Of a stretch of 64,000 nucleotides of DNA, positions 36,016 to 45,331 are shown piece by piece. The DNA is from Flexilinea flocculi. GTDB taxonomy: Bacteria > Chloroflexota > Anaerolineae > Anaerolineales > Anaerolineaceae. Every line of letters starts with the position of its first letter. Within the stretch, counting starts at the first letter, position 1. The notes under the pieces are model-generated. The model searched no databases. It saw only the letters and a program-made list of their open reading frames with translations, and was not told the DNA's origin. A program made the translations under genes and the position numbers. The stretch lies in contig NZ_DF968180.1 in assembly GCF_001192795.1 (NCBI RefSeq), forward strand, positions 248,001 through 312,000. Reading direction: 5' to 3'.

Positions 36016-37591
36016 TCTTCACTCCTTCAAGTTCATGACCGATGGCGGATGCAGTGACAAGCGCTTCTTCGGTTGCTTCTTCCCGTGTAAATTCTCCGGT
36101 GATTTTTCCTTTTGACATAACCAGAATTCGATCTGATACGGAAATCACCTCTTTTAACTCTGTTGACACAAAAATAATCCCATACCCTTTGGATGCCAGT
36201 TCGTTGACAAGCTGGAATATTTCAGCCTTTGCTCCGACATCAATGCCCCGCGTTGGTTCGTCTAACAGTAAAATCGTCGGATTTGTCAGCAATGCGCGGG
36301 ATACGACCACTTTTTGCTGATTGCCGCCGCTGAGCGAGGTGATCAGATTGTTGGTATCCGGCACTTTAATGTGGATTTCTTCGACTTTTTTATTGATCGC
36401 TTTTTTCTCTTCTTTGGCGGAAATCCAGAATCCTTTCATCAAATTCTTCAAGCTGGAAAGAACAACATTCCCGCCGACTGACATCGTCTGTACCAGCCCG
36501 TCAACCTGACGATTTTCCGGGACAAGGATGATTCCGTCAGATATTCTTTCATCAATGTGTCTGCTTTTGATTTCTTTGTTCTGAATAAAGATTTTTCCAG
36601 AAGCGTCTTTGGCATACCCGCACAGACATTCAAATAACTCCGATCGTCCGGCGCCAACCAGACCATACAATCCGAGCACTTCACCTTTATGAACTGTAAA
36701 ATTGACATGATCCACTGAAAAACCACCGCCGATGCGTGGCAGGGTAATATTCTCCACACGCATCAATTCTTCGCCAATTTGACGAGTCTGATGATAAGAT
36801 TTCATCGTGTGCTTTTCACCCACCATCCAGCGGATGATCCAGGGAAGATTGATATCTTTTACTTTGGCGGATGCCATTTTATTACCATCACGCAGCACTG
36901 TAATGTAATCGCCGATCTGTAGCAATTCTTCCAGTTTGTGTGAAATGTAAATGATGGTTACACCGCTTATGAGCAATTCTCGCATCAATTTGAATAAAAC
37001 TTTGACTTCATCATTGGAAAGCGCCGATGTCGGTTCATCCATGATCAAGATTTTCCGCTTTTCTGAGACAGCACGTGCAATTTCAATAATCTGCTGCTGA
37101 CCGACCCGCAGTTCTCCTACCAGTTGATCCGGATTGATATTCTGTTCCATCTTTTTCAGGATTTTTACGGTTTCTGCTCGTTGTTCTTTGTAGGACACGA
37201 TACCATTGACCCGTTTTTCACGACCAGTGAAAATATTCTCAGTTACTGTGAGATTCGGAAAAACCATCATTTCCTGAAAAATGATGCCGATCCCGTTTCT
37301 TCCGGCTTCTTTGATGGAGCCGTTGCTGATTTCCTTCCCCTCCAGATACAGTTTTCCGGAAGTAGGCTGCTCCACACCCGCCAATATTTTCATCAGGGTG
37401 GATTTTCCAGCTCCATTTTCACCGACCAACACATTCACTTTACCGCGATAGGCATCAAAATCGACATTGTTCAGCGCCGTCGTTCCGGGATAAACCTTGG
37501 TAATCTTTTCTGCATGCAGAATGATATCATCCGGATTTTCAGCGCGATTTTCGAGAGTCCCGGTTTTCTCAGGGAATTGTGTTTCAGACAT
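36008..37591 (-). CDS. CUT2 sugar ABC transporter ATP-binding protein
   Basis: About 527 residues with two ABC domains. First: GENGAGKSTLMK (near residue 55), ELRVGQQQIIEIARAV signature, LIMDEPTSAL. Second: degenerate Walker A GLVGAGRSE, VPENRQVDGLV, LSGGNQQKVVVSRALL and LLLDEPTRGID. This is the standard RbsA-like asymmetry. I chose ATG 37591 with GAGGG eight bases upstream; it lies just beyond the DUF2291 stop. The frame extends seven codons further into that gene. It is part of the long unit from the transketolase genes to the binding protein. Confidence 0.93.
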   Translation of the reverse strand: MSETQFPEKTGTLENRAENPDDIILHAEKITKVYPGTTALNNVDFDAYRGKVNVLVGENGAGKSTLMKILAGVEQPTSGKLYLEGKEISNGSIKEAGRNGIGIIFQEMMVFPNLTVTENIFTGREKRVNGIVSYKEQRAETVKILKKMEQNINPDQLVGELRVGQQQIIEIARAVSEKRKILIMDEPTSALSNDEVKVLFKLMRELLISGVTIIYISHKLEELLQIGDYITVLRDGNKMASAKVKDINLPWIIRWMVGEKHTMKSYHQTRQIGEELMRVENITLPRIGGGFSVDHVNFTVHKGEVLGLYGLVGAGRSELFECLCGYAKDASGKIFIQNKEIKSRHIDERISDGIILVPENRQVDGLVQTMSVGGNVVLSSLKNLMKGFWISAKEEKKAINKKVEEIHIKVPDTNNLITSLSGGNQQKVVVSRALLTNPTILLLDEPTRGIDVGAKAEIFQLVNELASKGYGIIFVSTELKEVISVSDRILVMSKGKITGEFTREEATEEALVTASAIGHELEGVKNA

Positions 37592-37592
37592 A

Positions 37593-38255
37593 TCAATCAC
37601 CCTCTTCGACATAGACCGGACTGATTGTGACCGTATCCAGGTTTATTTTTGTCTGATTCGTCGTTAATATGGTAAACATTCCACCAAAACTGATCTTCTT
37701 ACCGATCATATTTGCCCAGTCAAATTTCTCAAAAATCTCGGTTCCGACACGTTTGTTGATTTCCTTGGATACCTGACCGTATTCCGTCTGATCTTTAAAA
37801 TTTCCAAACTCAATGAATCCAGCGCCATCCCGGATGGATTCGCCACTGATTTTTGGACCAATATTCAGAAAAACCTGAATATTACCATTGTAACCATCAA
37901 GACGGATCGTTGCTTTGCCGTCCTTTTTTGAAAGGTCAACCGCTTCAACTGTTCCAACTCCGCGTACGCGATAATTGTAAGCGCCGCTGACGGAAATCTT
38001 TGCAAATTCCGCCGAGCTTTCCAGATCCTTTGCAATTGCGTCCAGAACAATCGGCAGTTCTTTTGAATCCTCACGCACAGCAGGAAGCAGCTTGCTTTCC
38101 CAGATTGCATCCACATAAGCAACCCTGTCAAACTTTTCAGATTCCAACACAGCGGTTTGTTCTTGCGTATTGACAACAGTAAACTGCTTTGAACCCCAAA
38201 CGAGAAAAGCAGCAATTAAAACCAGCCAGACGATCCATTTAATTTTCTTTTTCAT
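37593..38255 (-). CDS. DUF2291 family protein linked to sugar ABC importers
   Basis: 220 residues. A single N-terminal hydrophobic stretch (residues 6-24) anchors a beta-rich ectodomain with VGTVEAVDLSKKDGKATIRLDGY (near residue 100) and GPKISGESIRDGAGFIEFGNF (near 130). This is the DUF2291 pattern, found almost only beside CUT2 importers with FGGY kinases; its role is not established. ATG 38255 has GGAG nine bases upstream; a TTG three codons earlier lies too close to it. It sits between the kinase and ATPase genes, 19 bp after the kinase stop. Confidence 0.85.
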   Translation of the reverse strand: MKKKIKWIVWLVLIAAFLVWGSKQFTVVNTQEQTAVLESEKFDRVAYVDAIWESKLLPAVREDSKELPIVLDAIAKDLESSAEFAKISVSGAYNYRVRGVGTVEAVDLSKKDGKATIRLDGYNGNIQVFLNIGPKISGESIRDGAGFIEFGNFKDQTEYGQVSKEINKRVGTEIFEKFDWANMIGKKISFGGMFTILTTNQTKINLDTVTISPVYVEEGD

Positions 38256-38274
38256 TAAAAGCAACTCCTTCTGT

Positions 38275-39756
38275 TTATAAAAGGACTTTTTGTACAGAAT
38301 GATTCCAGCCCGAAAAAATATTCTTTACATCTTCAGCGGCCATTGCGGGAAGATATCGCCGTACCGCCATGTCGATCTGTTGCAGCGTCTGAAGATTCGC
38401 ATAAAATCCGCAAGCCAGCCCACCTGAAAAAACAGCTCCCAAAGCCGAGAGCTCCGGCAGAGATGATGCGATCAATTCACGTTGATTGATATCTGCTACA
38501 AACTGCATTAAAAACTGATTTCGTACTGCTCCGCCATCCGCGCATAATTGCAGTAGCGGAATATCCGCATCCTTTCCCATAATGCGCAATACATCGGTTA
38601 CCGTAAAACCAATTCCTTCCAACGCAGCTCGAATAATATGTTCTTTTTTGACACCGGGAGTCAGTCCAAAAATTGCACCACGAGCATCCGCCTTCCAATA
38701 CGGTGCGCCCATACCGACAAAAGACGGGACAAAGTACACACCGCCATTATCCGGCACAGAAGAAGCCTGAATCTCTGTATCAGCCACATTATCAATCAGA
38801 CCAAGCTGATCTTTCAACCAGGCAATGACAGCTCCGGTGAAGTTGGTAATCCCTTCAAAGGCATACGTCGGTTTTCGGTTTAAAACCCAGGCGATAGCCG
38901 TTACGATACCGTTCTCTGAGTATTTTTTCTCATGACCAATGTTCAACAGAATCGAGGAACCAGTTCCAAAAGTGACTTTTGCCATACCGGGTTCGAAACA
39001 TCGTTCCGCAAATAAAGCTGCCTGAGAATCTCCCATCACACCGGCAATCGTCAATGATTTATCCAGAATTCCTTCAAAATCAGTCTGCCCAAAGCAGGAA
39101 GCGCTTTCGCGGATTTCCGGCAACTCGGCGATCGACAGATCAAAAACGCTCAAAAGACTACGATCCCAATGCAGTGTGTCAATATCGTAAAACAACGTCC
39201 GGCTGGCATTCGTATGGTCTGTTGCGTACACTTTCCCATGCGTCAGCCGATAAATCAAATAGGTATCAATCGTCCCGATCAATGCCGTTCCTTGAACGAG
39301 TCTTTTATTCAGATCGGGCAGGTTGTTTTTTATCCAGGTTAATTTACTGGCAGGGAAATAAGTATCCACCAATAGTCCGGTCTTTTTCTGCACGATCTGC
39401 GCCAGTGCGGTATTTCGCAGAGAAGAACAAAAATCTTCCCCTCGCCGATCCTGCCAGACAATTGCGTGATGCAGTGGTTTCCCGCTTTCGCGGTCAAAGA
39501 CAACGATTGTTTCACGCTGATTGGTCAGACTGAACCAGGCTGCCTGATCAAGTGCCGCCGGATTCTTTTCTTTGAGGCTGCGGACAGCCATCAGCACATT
39601 TTGATAAATTTCTTCCGCATCATGTTCTACCCAACCCGGTTTCGGAAAATACTGTTGATGGGTGACACTGACTTGATCGAGCAAGTCAGCTTTTTCATTA
39701 AACAGCATCGCTTTGGTTGCGGATGTACTTTGATCAATCGCAAGAATCAACGTCAC
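38275..39756 (-). CDS. FGGY-family carbohydrate kinase (glycerol kinase-like)
   Basis: 493 residues. Glycerol-kinase-like blocks in order: LAIDQSTSATKAMLF, FPKPGWVEHDAEEIYQ (near residue 42), SLTNQRETIVVFDRESGKPL (near 76) with IVWQDRRGEDF, GTIDTYLIYRLTHGKVYATD (near 160), GTGSSILLNIG (near 262), YFVPSFVGMGAPYWKADARG (near 335) and LQLCADGGAVRNQFLMQFVAD (near 400). GTG at 39756 is the start, with AAGGAG eight bases upstream. Substrate in this locus need not be glycerol: it lies between split transketolase and importer genes, the arrangement known for apulose or related ketose kinases. That is inference from memory of the apiose work. Confidence 0.88.
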   Translation of the reverse strand: MTLILAIDQSTSATKAMLFNEKADLLDQVSVTHQQYFPKPGWVEHDAEEIYQNVLMAVRSLKEKNPAALDQAAWFSLTNQRETIVVFDRESGKPLHHAIVWQDRRGEDFCSSLRNTALAQIVQKKTGLLVDTYFPASKLTWIKNNLPDLNKRLVQGTALIGTIDTYLIYRLTHGKVYATDHTNASRTLFYDIDTLHWDRSLLSVFDLSIAELPEIRESASCFGQTDFEGILDKSLTIAGVMGDSQAALFAERCFEPGMAKVTFGTGSSILLNIGHEKKYSENGIVTAIAWVLNRKPTYAFEGITNFTGAVIAWLKDQLGLIDNVADTEIQASSVPDNGGVYFVPSFVGMGAPYWKADARGAIFGLTPGVKKEHIIRAALEGIGFTVTDVLRIMGKDADIPLLQLCADGGAVRNQFLMQFVADINQRELIASSLPELSALGAVFSGGLACGFYANLQTLQQIDMAVRRYLPAMAAEDVKNIFSGWNHSVQKVLL

Positions 39757-39767
39757 GTTCCTGCTCC

Positions 39768-40715
39768 TTATCGTAATAGTTCTGCTGCTGCGGCGGTTAT
39801 ACCGGAAGCAGAAATACCATAATGGTCGAAAAGATCCGTTTGACTGCCAGTGACCAGATCTTCATTCGGAAAGGCAAGTATTTTAATTGGCCGGAAAAGG
39901 CGGCGCTCCATCAATAAACTAGCCACAATGCTGCCCAGACCGCCATAAATGGAGTGTTCTTCCAAAGTAATCACAGCTTTGGCGGAAGCAGCCATATCCA
40001 GAATCGTTGTTTTATCGAATGGGCGTAATGAATGCAGACTGATCAGTCCGGCGCTGATCCCTTCAGCTTCCAAAGCTGCCGCACCCTCATATGCCGGCTG
40101 TAATGCTTCACCGCAAGCAATAATCAAAATGTCAGATCCCTGATGCAGAATGCCAGCTTTCCCAAATGTAACTTCATTGGCAGATGAGTAAAAAAGCGGC
40201 ATTGTTTTCTTACCGAATCGGATATACATCGGCCGGGGATACTGTAAATAGGATTCCAGAACAGTCTCTGTTTCAAAATTATCCGCAGGTATACATAAAT
40301 CCAGGTTTGGTACAGCCATTAAAGCGGCTATATCGTGAATCGAATGATGGGTCGCGCCCAGTCCACCATAACTGACGCCGGAACTGATACCCAGCAGTGC
40401 GACCGGATTATTAGAATAAGCCACATCGTTTTTCACCTGTTCAAATGAACGTGCCGATAAAAAGCTTCCCGGTGAAATCGTGAACACTTTTTTCCCGCAG
40501 GAAGCCAATCCAGCAGAAATGCCCACAGAGTTCTGCTCAGCAATGCCCACTTCGATGAGTTGTTGGGGGAATTGCTCACTGAATCCAGTAACACGTCCTG
40601 AGCCGCGTGAATCACTGGTTACGATCATCAGATTCGGATCATCTTTTGCTCGATTGATCAGAATCTGTGCCATGTATTCCAAATTGGGTAATCCTTTTTT
40701 TAATGGAGGCAGCAT
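39768..40715 (-). CDS. Transketolase C-terminal subunit (AptB-like)
   Basis: 315 residues, the PYR and C-terminal domains of a split transketolase. Visible: MAQILINRAKDDPNLMIVTSD, the FPQQLIEVGIAEQNSVGISAGLA Glu-containing ThDP activation stretch (near residue 48), ATHHSIHDIAALMAVPNL (near 120) and VITLEEHSIYGGLGSIVASLL (near 245). It needs the N-terminal subunit encoded just upstream (one-base gap). The pair would transfer a two-carbon unit between ketose and aldose phosphates. ATG 40715 is set by domain start and upstream GAGAGG; the long frame extending further is not real coding. Confidence 0.9.
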   Translation of the reverse strand: MLPPLKKGLPNLEYMAQILINRAKDDPNLMIVTSDSRGSGRVTGFSEQFPQQLIEVGIAEQNSVGISAGLASCGKKVFTISPGSFLSARSFEQVKNDVAYSNNPVALLGISSGVSYGGLGATHHSIHDIAALMAVPNLDLCIPADNFETETVLESYLQYPRPMYIRFGKKTMPLFYSSANEVTFGKAGILHQGSDILIIACGEALQPAYEGAAALEAEGISAGLISLHSLRPFDKTTILDMAASAKAVITLEEHSIYGGLGSIVASLLMERRLFRPIKILAFPNEDLVTGSQTDLFDHYGISASGITAAAAELLR

Positions 40716-40716
40716 G

Positions 40717-41541
40717 TCAAAGAGCCTCTCTTTCAGCTTTAAATTCGCGCAACGCCTGCTGTAATTGATCTTCTGAAGGTACGCCATGATGCCATTTCGC
40801 CTGATTTTCCATGTAGCTGATCCCTTTTCCTTTAATCGTATTGGCAAGGACCAGGCTCGGTTTTCCCTTTTCAAAAGGAACTGCCTGAAAAACAGCCAGC
40901 AGTGCATCCGTATCATTCCCGTCAACTTCCCGCACCGAGAAACCGAACGCTTCGAATTTTTCTTTTAGAGGTTCCAGGCTCATCACATCTTCCGTGGAAC
41001 CGGAAATTTGAAGCCGATTTCGGTCGACGATAGCAATGAGATTATCCAGTTGATAATGGGCAGCCGCCATAGAAGCTTCCCAGATCGAACCTTCAGCCAA
41101 TTCGCCGTCGCCCATCAGGCAAAAAACGCGGTAGTTCCTGTTATCCAACTTGCCGGCAATGGCCATCCCGACAGCAATAGACAAACCATGACCCAACGCG
41201 CCAGTGCTCTGTTCAACGCCAGCAATTTTACGGGTGGGATGACCGGCAACAGGAGAAAGGTACAATCCAACTCGCTCGCTCCATGATTCTGGCATAAAAC
41301 CGCGTTCGGTTAAAATTGCATAGAGTGCTTCCGCAGCGTGACCTTTGGACTGAACATAACGGTCACGGTTCGGATCATTCATACGATCCGGTGCGACATT
41401 CAGAATCCGGTTATATAGCACATTCAGAATATCAATGCAGGAAAGATCACCACCTGTATGACCGGCATTTGCTGCTGTGATAATTTTCAGAGTTAATTCT
41501 CTATAAAAGATTGATTTTTCTTTTAGTTCCTGATCACTCAT
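40717..41541 (-). CDS. Transketolase N-terminal subunit (AptA-like)
   Basis: 274 residues, the thiamine-diphosphate PP domain. ANAGHTGGDLSCIDILNVLY (near residue 23), SKGHAAEALYAILTERGF (near 62), GALGHGLSIAVGMAIAGK (near 110) and the ThDP motif CLMGDGELAEGSIWEASMAAAHYQLDNLIAIVDRN (GDG...N, near 142). First gene of the long unit running to the importer. The start at 41541 has AGG six bases upstream and matches the normal N-terminus. The frame extends 45 codons upstream without support. Two operator-like palindromes lie upstream, shared with the divergent SorC-family regulator. Confidence 0.9.
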   Translation of the reverse strand: MSDQELKEKSIFYRELTLKIITAANAGHTGGDLSCIDILNVLYNRILNVAPDRMNDPNRDRYVQSKGHAAEALYAILTERGFMPESWSERVGLYLSPVAGHPTRKIAGVEQSTGALGHGLSIAVGMAIAGKLDNRNYRVFCLMGDGELAEGSIWEASMAAAHYQLDNLIAIVDRNRLQISGSTEDVMSLEPLKEKFEAFGFSVREVDGNDTDALLAVFQAVPFEKGKPSLVLANTIKGKGISYMENQAKWHHGVPSEDQLQQALREFKAEREAL

Positions 41542-41654
41542 TTTCAACCTATCGTCAGTAAATCGAAAGTTGGAAAGGCCTTTTTCGAAACGAGAGGAAA
41601 TTCGTTGTCCTGCTATTTTTTCAATATTTCGATTCGTTGACCTATTGTGGTACA

Positions 41655-41758
41655 CTATAATTGAATAATTATTCAATTATAGATATTCATGCTTTTTTAT
41701 TTTTACTAATCATACCCGAAATTTTTGAATATATTATCAAATATGAATAATTATTCAT
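41655..41758. promoter_or_regulatory. Two operators for the SorC-family regulator
   Basis: A perfect 28-bp palindrome (41655-41682, half CTATAATTGAATAA) and a second palindrome (41743-41758, ATGAATAATTATTCAT) share the core TGAATAATTATTCA. Their centres are 82 bp apart, close to eight turns, which would allow looping. They lie in the divergent region between transketolase and regulator genes. The first contains TATAAT on both strands. Confidence 0.75.
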
Positions 41759-41822
41759 TTATGTGACAAAATCGTGACGAAAGTCATTGATTGTCATACC
41801 ACTGACGTTCAAGGGGGACAAA

Positions 41823-42782
41823 ATGGGGAGAAAAGAAGATCCACGGCTCATTGCTCGCGTTGCGAGGTTATATTATGAATCCCGTGTGCGCCAAAACGAA
41901 ATTGCTGAACAATTAGGACTTTCTCAGGCGGCTGTTTCGCGTCTGTTGACGCTGGGTGAAAAAGAAGGCATTGTCAAAATTGTCGTCAATATTCCACGCG
42001 GTGTTTATACCGAGATGGAGGAAAACCTGGTCGCAAAGTACGGGTTAAAGGATGTGGTAATTGCTGACTGCGCCTCCGAAGAGGAAGGTCCCGGCATGAT
42101 TCGAGAAATCGGAGCGTGCGCTGCGAGTTACCTGGAGAATACCATTCGCCCCAATGACATCATTGGATTGTCCTCCTGGAGTTCGATGCTGATCTCCACG
42201 GTCAACGCAATGACACCTGTTCCGCGAAAAAACGGCATACAGGTCGTTCAGATTCTGGGAGGACTCGGGAATGCCAGCTCACAGAATCAATCTGCCTACC
42301 TCGCCAGCCACCTGGCTTCACTTGTCAATGGTACTGCTTACTTTTTACCGTTGCCGGCGGTCATTAAAACTGATGAAGTTTATCAGACGATTATTCAGGA
42401 CAAATCGGTCAGTGATGTCCTTTCACTCTTTCCTTTCGTGAACACAGCACTGGTCGGAATCGGTGCGCTGAATCCATCCAGTCTGCTGGCAGCCAGCGGT
42501 AATGCGCTTTCCGAGAAAGATATTCGCATTTTGGAGAGTAATGGCGCTGTGGGTGACATCCTGCTGCGGTTTTTTGATCAGAATGGCAATGAGATGGATC
42601 AAAGTCTGCTGACAAGCCATGTGATTTCCATGGAAATTGCGCAATTAAAAAAAGTGGAAAGGGCTATCGGGATTGCCGGTGGACGGCGCAAATATCGTGC
42701 GATCCGTGGTTCTTTGCGCGGCAGATTGATCAACATTTTGATCACCGATCAATTTACGGCACAGCGGTTGCTGGAAGAATGA
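41823..42782 (+). CDS. SorC/DeoR-type sugar-binding transcriptional regulator
   Basis: 319 residues. The N-terminal helix-turn-helix reads LIARVARLYYESRVRQNEIA, then EQLGLSQAAVSRLLTLGEKEG (residues about 7-50), followed by the PF04198 sugar-binding domain with IIGLSSWSSMLISTVNAM (near 115), VVQILGGLGN, and late ERAIGIAGGRRKYRAIRGSLRGRLINILITDQFTAQRLL, typical of SorC-family ends. Such regulators bind a phosphorylated sugar and usually control the adjacent divergent operon. Here that is the transketolase-kinase-importer unit. GGGGGA lies five bases before ATG 41823. Two palindromic sites lie in the shared intergenic DNA. Confidence 0.92.
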   Translation: MGRKEDPRLIARVARLYYESRVRQNEIAEQLGLSQAAVSRLLTLGEKEGIVKIVVNIPRGVYTEMEENLVAKYGLKDVVIADCASEEEGPGMIREIGACAASYLENTIRPNDIIGLSSWSSMLISTVNAMTPVPRKNGIQVVQILGGLGNASSQNQSAYLASHLASLVNGTAYFLPLPAVIKTDEVYQTIIQDKSVSDVLSLFPFVNTALVGIGALNPSSLLAASGNALSEKDIRILESNGAVGDILLRFFDQNGNEMDQSLLTSHVISMEIAQLKKVERAIGIAGGRRKYRAIRGSLRGRLINILITDQFTAQRLLEE

Positions 42783-42814
42783 AAGCGCTTTTCTCTACCC
42801 CCTATCAGGAGAGT

Positions 42815-45007
42815 TCAGGCATCGATTTTTCGACGGCGAAAAAGGAGGATCAGAATCAGTGTGATTAAGCTGACTCCCTCTGAAATGCGCTGCACAAGCG
42901 TTTTGGCATACCACACAAAAAGGGTTCCACTTTTTACATCCGGATCGATCTGTACACTAGTCAATCCGTGTGGCCCCTGAAATACTTTTTGCTCTGATGG
43001 ATCGTTGCTGTTTTGTTCCAGTCGCGCTCGATATCCGGTGTAATACAGCAAAGGGATTTCCACCAATACGGGATCCGCAGGTTCGCTGTTGATTTCGAAA
43101 TCCACGGAAAAAGTAAGACCTTTCCGTCGAAAGGATTTGGTCACATAATCCGAGACGGATGCCAGCACCGTATTTCCATTCTTATCAATGAACTCACTGT
43201 CAGCATTTATTGGCAGCCATTCAGCTCCGGAAATGCGGTTGCTTTCAAGCTGAAAATCTTCTCCATGGTACATCTTTTGATTCATGAGATGAGAAAAGAA
43301 CGGGATCACGCCGATCAGGCAAACAGTCAGTGTTCCCAGAATTACCCATGCATGTTTTTTAGAAAAAAGAGTTTTCCAAATCAGACCACCAAGTGCGGCG
43401 AAACAACACACAGGAATCATCAGTGTCCGCCAAGGGAATTGAATCCGGTTATAAAACCATGCAAAGTGTAACCACGGAAAACGATTGGTACTGGCCGCCA
43501 GAAAGAGCAAACCTGTCAGGAATAGCGGAAGCGAAAATCGGAACAAGTTATTCTGTTGGCGTATTTTTTTTGCAGCAAATAAAAAGATCAATGGAATCAG
43601 AATCAATGGATAACCAAAATAAAGCCGCTGGTAAATATTGTTATACTCAGTAAAAAAAGAAAAAATTTCGCGCAGAGTTAGCAGATAACTGCTATTGATT
43701 TGATCCGCCTGATTGGAAAACAGAAAATTGGCTTTAATCGGATTGGTCAGAATTTGTTCTAACATCGGACCCCAGAAAAAAGCCGTGACCAATACGGTTA
43801 CGATAAAAGCTTTTCCTATAGCGATTGGAATTCGGCGATCTTTAACGATCCGATCAAGATAAAAAAGCAGGATGAACATGGTCATGACCCCGCTGATCGC
43901 CAACCCAATCAGATGGGACAACAGCAATCCTGCGAAACCGGCAGCAAAAACCAGCCAATGGTCTGGTCGGTTATTTAGAATATCGAACAATCCCCACAAA
44001 ACAAGCGGAAGAAAGATAAAAACCTGCATCTCTCCCAACGCTCCGCGGAAGTAAATCACTGCCAGCCTGTAGACTGCCAAACTGTAAAAAATTGCTGCAA
44101 CCAGGCCAGCAAAGCGCGACTTAGCGATGCGGCTGATAAAAAGATACATGCTCAGCATTGAAAAGAAGTTGCACAAAAATGTAAAAATTTTATATGCGGT
44201 GAGAATATGGAAACCCAACAGCCGCAGAATTGCCGGAAAATACAGGAAGAGATCCGGATAAAACAAGCCCGAGCCGTACCCGTAACCATTCAATGTGTAT
44301 TCATAAATTCTTGCCGGCAGATAACCAGAAACAAGACTCTCTTTGATGCCTTCGATGCGCATCAGATGAAAAATCAGATCCGTCGACTGCGGAAAACCGC
44401 TGTTGAGTAAGGGAGCAGAGACTATGAGGGATACCAGAAAAATAAAAAGACTGGTTTTCTCGGTGAGCGGTTCGGCAAATCTGCCCATCCGTTTTCGGTA
44501 TTGCGCCGTAGCGAATACTCGGAAATATAGCAAGATCAAAAATGCCAGCAATACAAGCGAACTAAACAGGTGTCGGATGATGTTCTCTTTTAAAATGACG
44601 AAATCGGATATGATCTTGATGTGTTCAATACGAAAAGCACCAGAAGACTGACTGTAATAGACCCCGATTTGCATATCTGCGGCGGATGTTTCAATTGAAA
44701 AAGGGATCACATCATCGATCGTTCCGACATCAAAGGTATCCGTTTTGACCAGCTCTCCATTCAGATATAGATTGTAGCCGTTGTACTTATTCTCATTGAC
44801 ACCGGACAGAACTGCCCGGTAGGATCCCTGAGACAATCGGATGCGCTGTGTCACAGGTTGATTGCCTCTGGTATCGGAATCGGGATAGAAGGATCTGCGA
44901 ACAGGAATGACTTGTTCAAAATGAAACATGTCCATATTGACAAGAATCAGAATGATTGTGCAAAGGATGAACCATGCAGTGATATTTTTATATTGATGTT
45001 TCTTCAT
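42815..45007 (-). CDS. Membrane glycosyltransferase-like protein (PTPS-related family)
   Basis: 730 residues. After an N-terminal anchor (residues 11-25), a soluble beta-rich domain of about 100 residues is seen. About ten membrane segments follow, starting near residue 170. The loop TDLIFHLMRIEGIKESLVSGYLPARI plus GYGYGSGLFYPDLFLYFP (near 225-275) is the mark of the '6-pyruvoyl-tetrahydropterin synthase-related' membrane family, thought to be GT-C-like. The C-terminal 130 residues are soluble except for a last membrane helix (near 705-725). It is likely to act in surface polysaccharide assembly. The gene converges with the SorC regulator, whose stop is 32 bp away. Confidence 0.82.
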   Translation of the reverse strand: MKKHQYKNITAWFILCTIILILVNMDMFHFEQVIPVRRSFYPDSDTRGNQPVTQRIRLSQGSYRAVLSGVNENKYNGYNLYLNGELVKTDTFDVGTIDDVIPFSIETSAADMQIGVYYSQSSGAFRIEHIKIISDFVILKENIIRHLFSSLVLLAFLILLYFRVFATAQYRKRMGRFAEPLTEKTSLFIFLVSLIVSAPLLNSGFPQSTDLIFHLMRIEGIKESLVSGYLPARIYEYTLNGYGYGSGLFYPDLFLYFPAILRLLGFHILTAYKIFTFLCNFFSMLSMYLFISRIAKSRFAGLVAAIFYSLAVYRLAVIYFRGALGEMQVFIFLPLVLWGLFDILNNRPDHWLVFAAGFAGLLLSHLIGLAISGVMTMFILLFYLDRIVKDRRIPIAIGKAFIVTVLVTAFFWGPMLEQILTNPIKANFLFSNQADQINSSYLLTLREIFSFFTEYNNIYQRLYFGYPLILIPLIFLFAAKKIRQQNNLFRFSLPLFLTGLLFLAASTNRFPWLHFAWFYNRIQFPWRTLMIPVCCFAALGGLIWKTLFSKKHAWVILGTLTVCLIGVIPFFSHLMNQKMYHGEDFQLESNRISGAEWLPINADSEFIDKNGNTVLASVSDYVTKSFRRKGLTFSVDFEINSEPADPVLVEIPLLYYTGYRARLEQNSNDPSEQKVFQGPHGLTSVQIDPDVKSGTLFVWYAKTLVQRISEGVSLITLILILLFRRRKIDA

Positions 45008-45173
45008 CTTTCCATGTAAGTCCGGATTCTGATTAATGATTTTACGTCTATAGTAAAAATTTCTTTGATAATATGTCGAATCAATGGTTGTACTGAAGAA
45101 TTCGAATTTCCCGTCTGCTTTTCAATTTTCCATAGTCAAGGAAAAACAGCAATTCAAACTATGATGGCGTGTC

Positions 45174-45219
45174 TTGTAGTTCATTTATCCGTGTGCGAAG
45201 CACATAAATAGATCGACAA
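45174..45219. repeat. Nested palindrome family, copy 6 (degenerate)
   Basis: TTGTAGTTCATTTAT...GTGTGC (from 45174) pairs with GCACATAAATAGATCGACAA (to 45219) with a few mismatches. The loop GAA and stem top GTGC/GCAC match copy 2. Outer boxes CAGCAATTCAAACTATG (about 45147) and CTATTCGAAATTCG (about 45250) flank it. The 45008-45331 gap shows no gene. Confidence 0.75.
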
Positions 45220-45331
45220 TGGAAATTTGCAATAGATATTAATTCTCAACTATTCGAAATTCGAATTTATTTGAATCAATCGTGTAAAATGCATTTATTT
45301 TAACGATTCATCCAAAGGTATTGAGTTTTTT

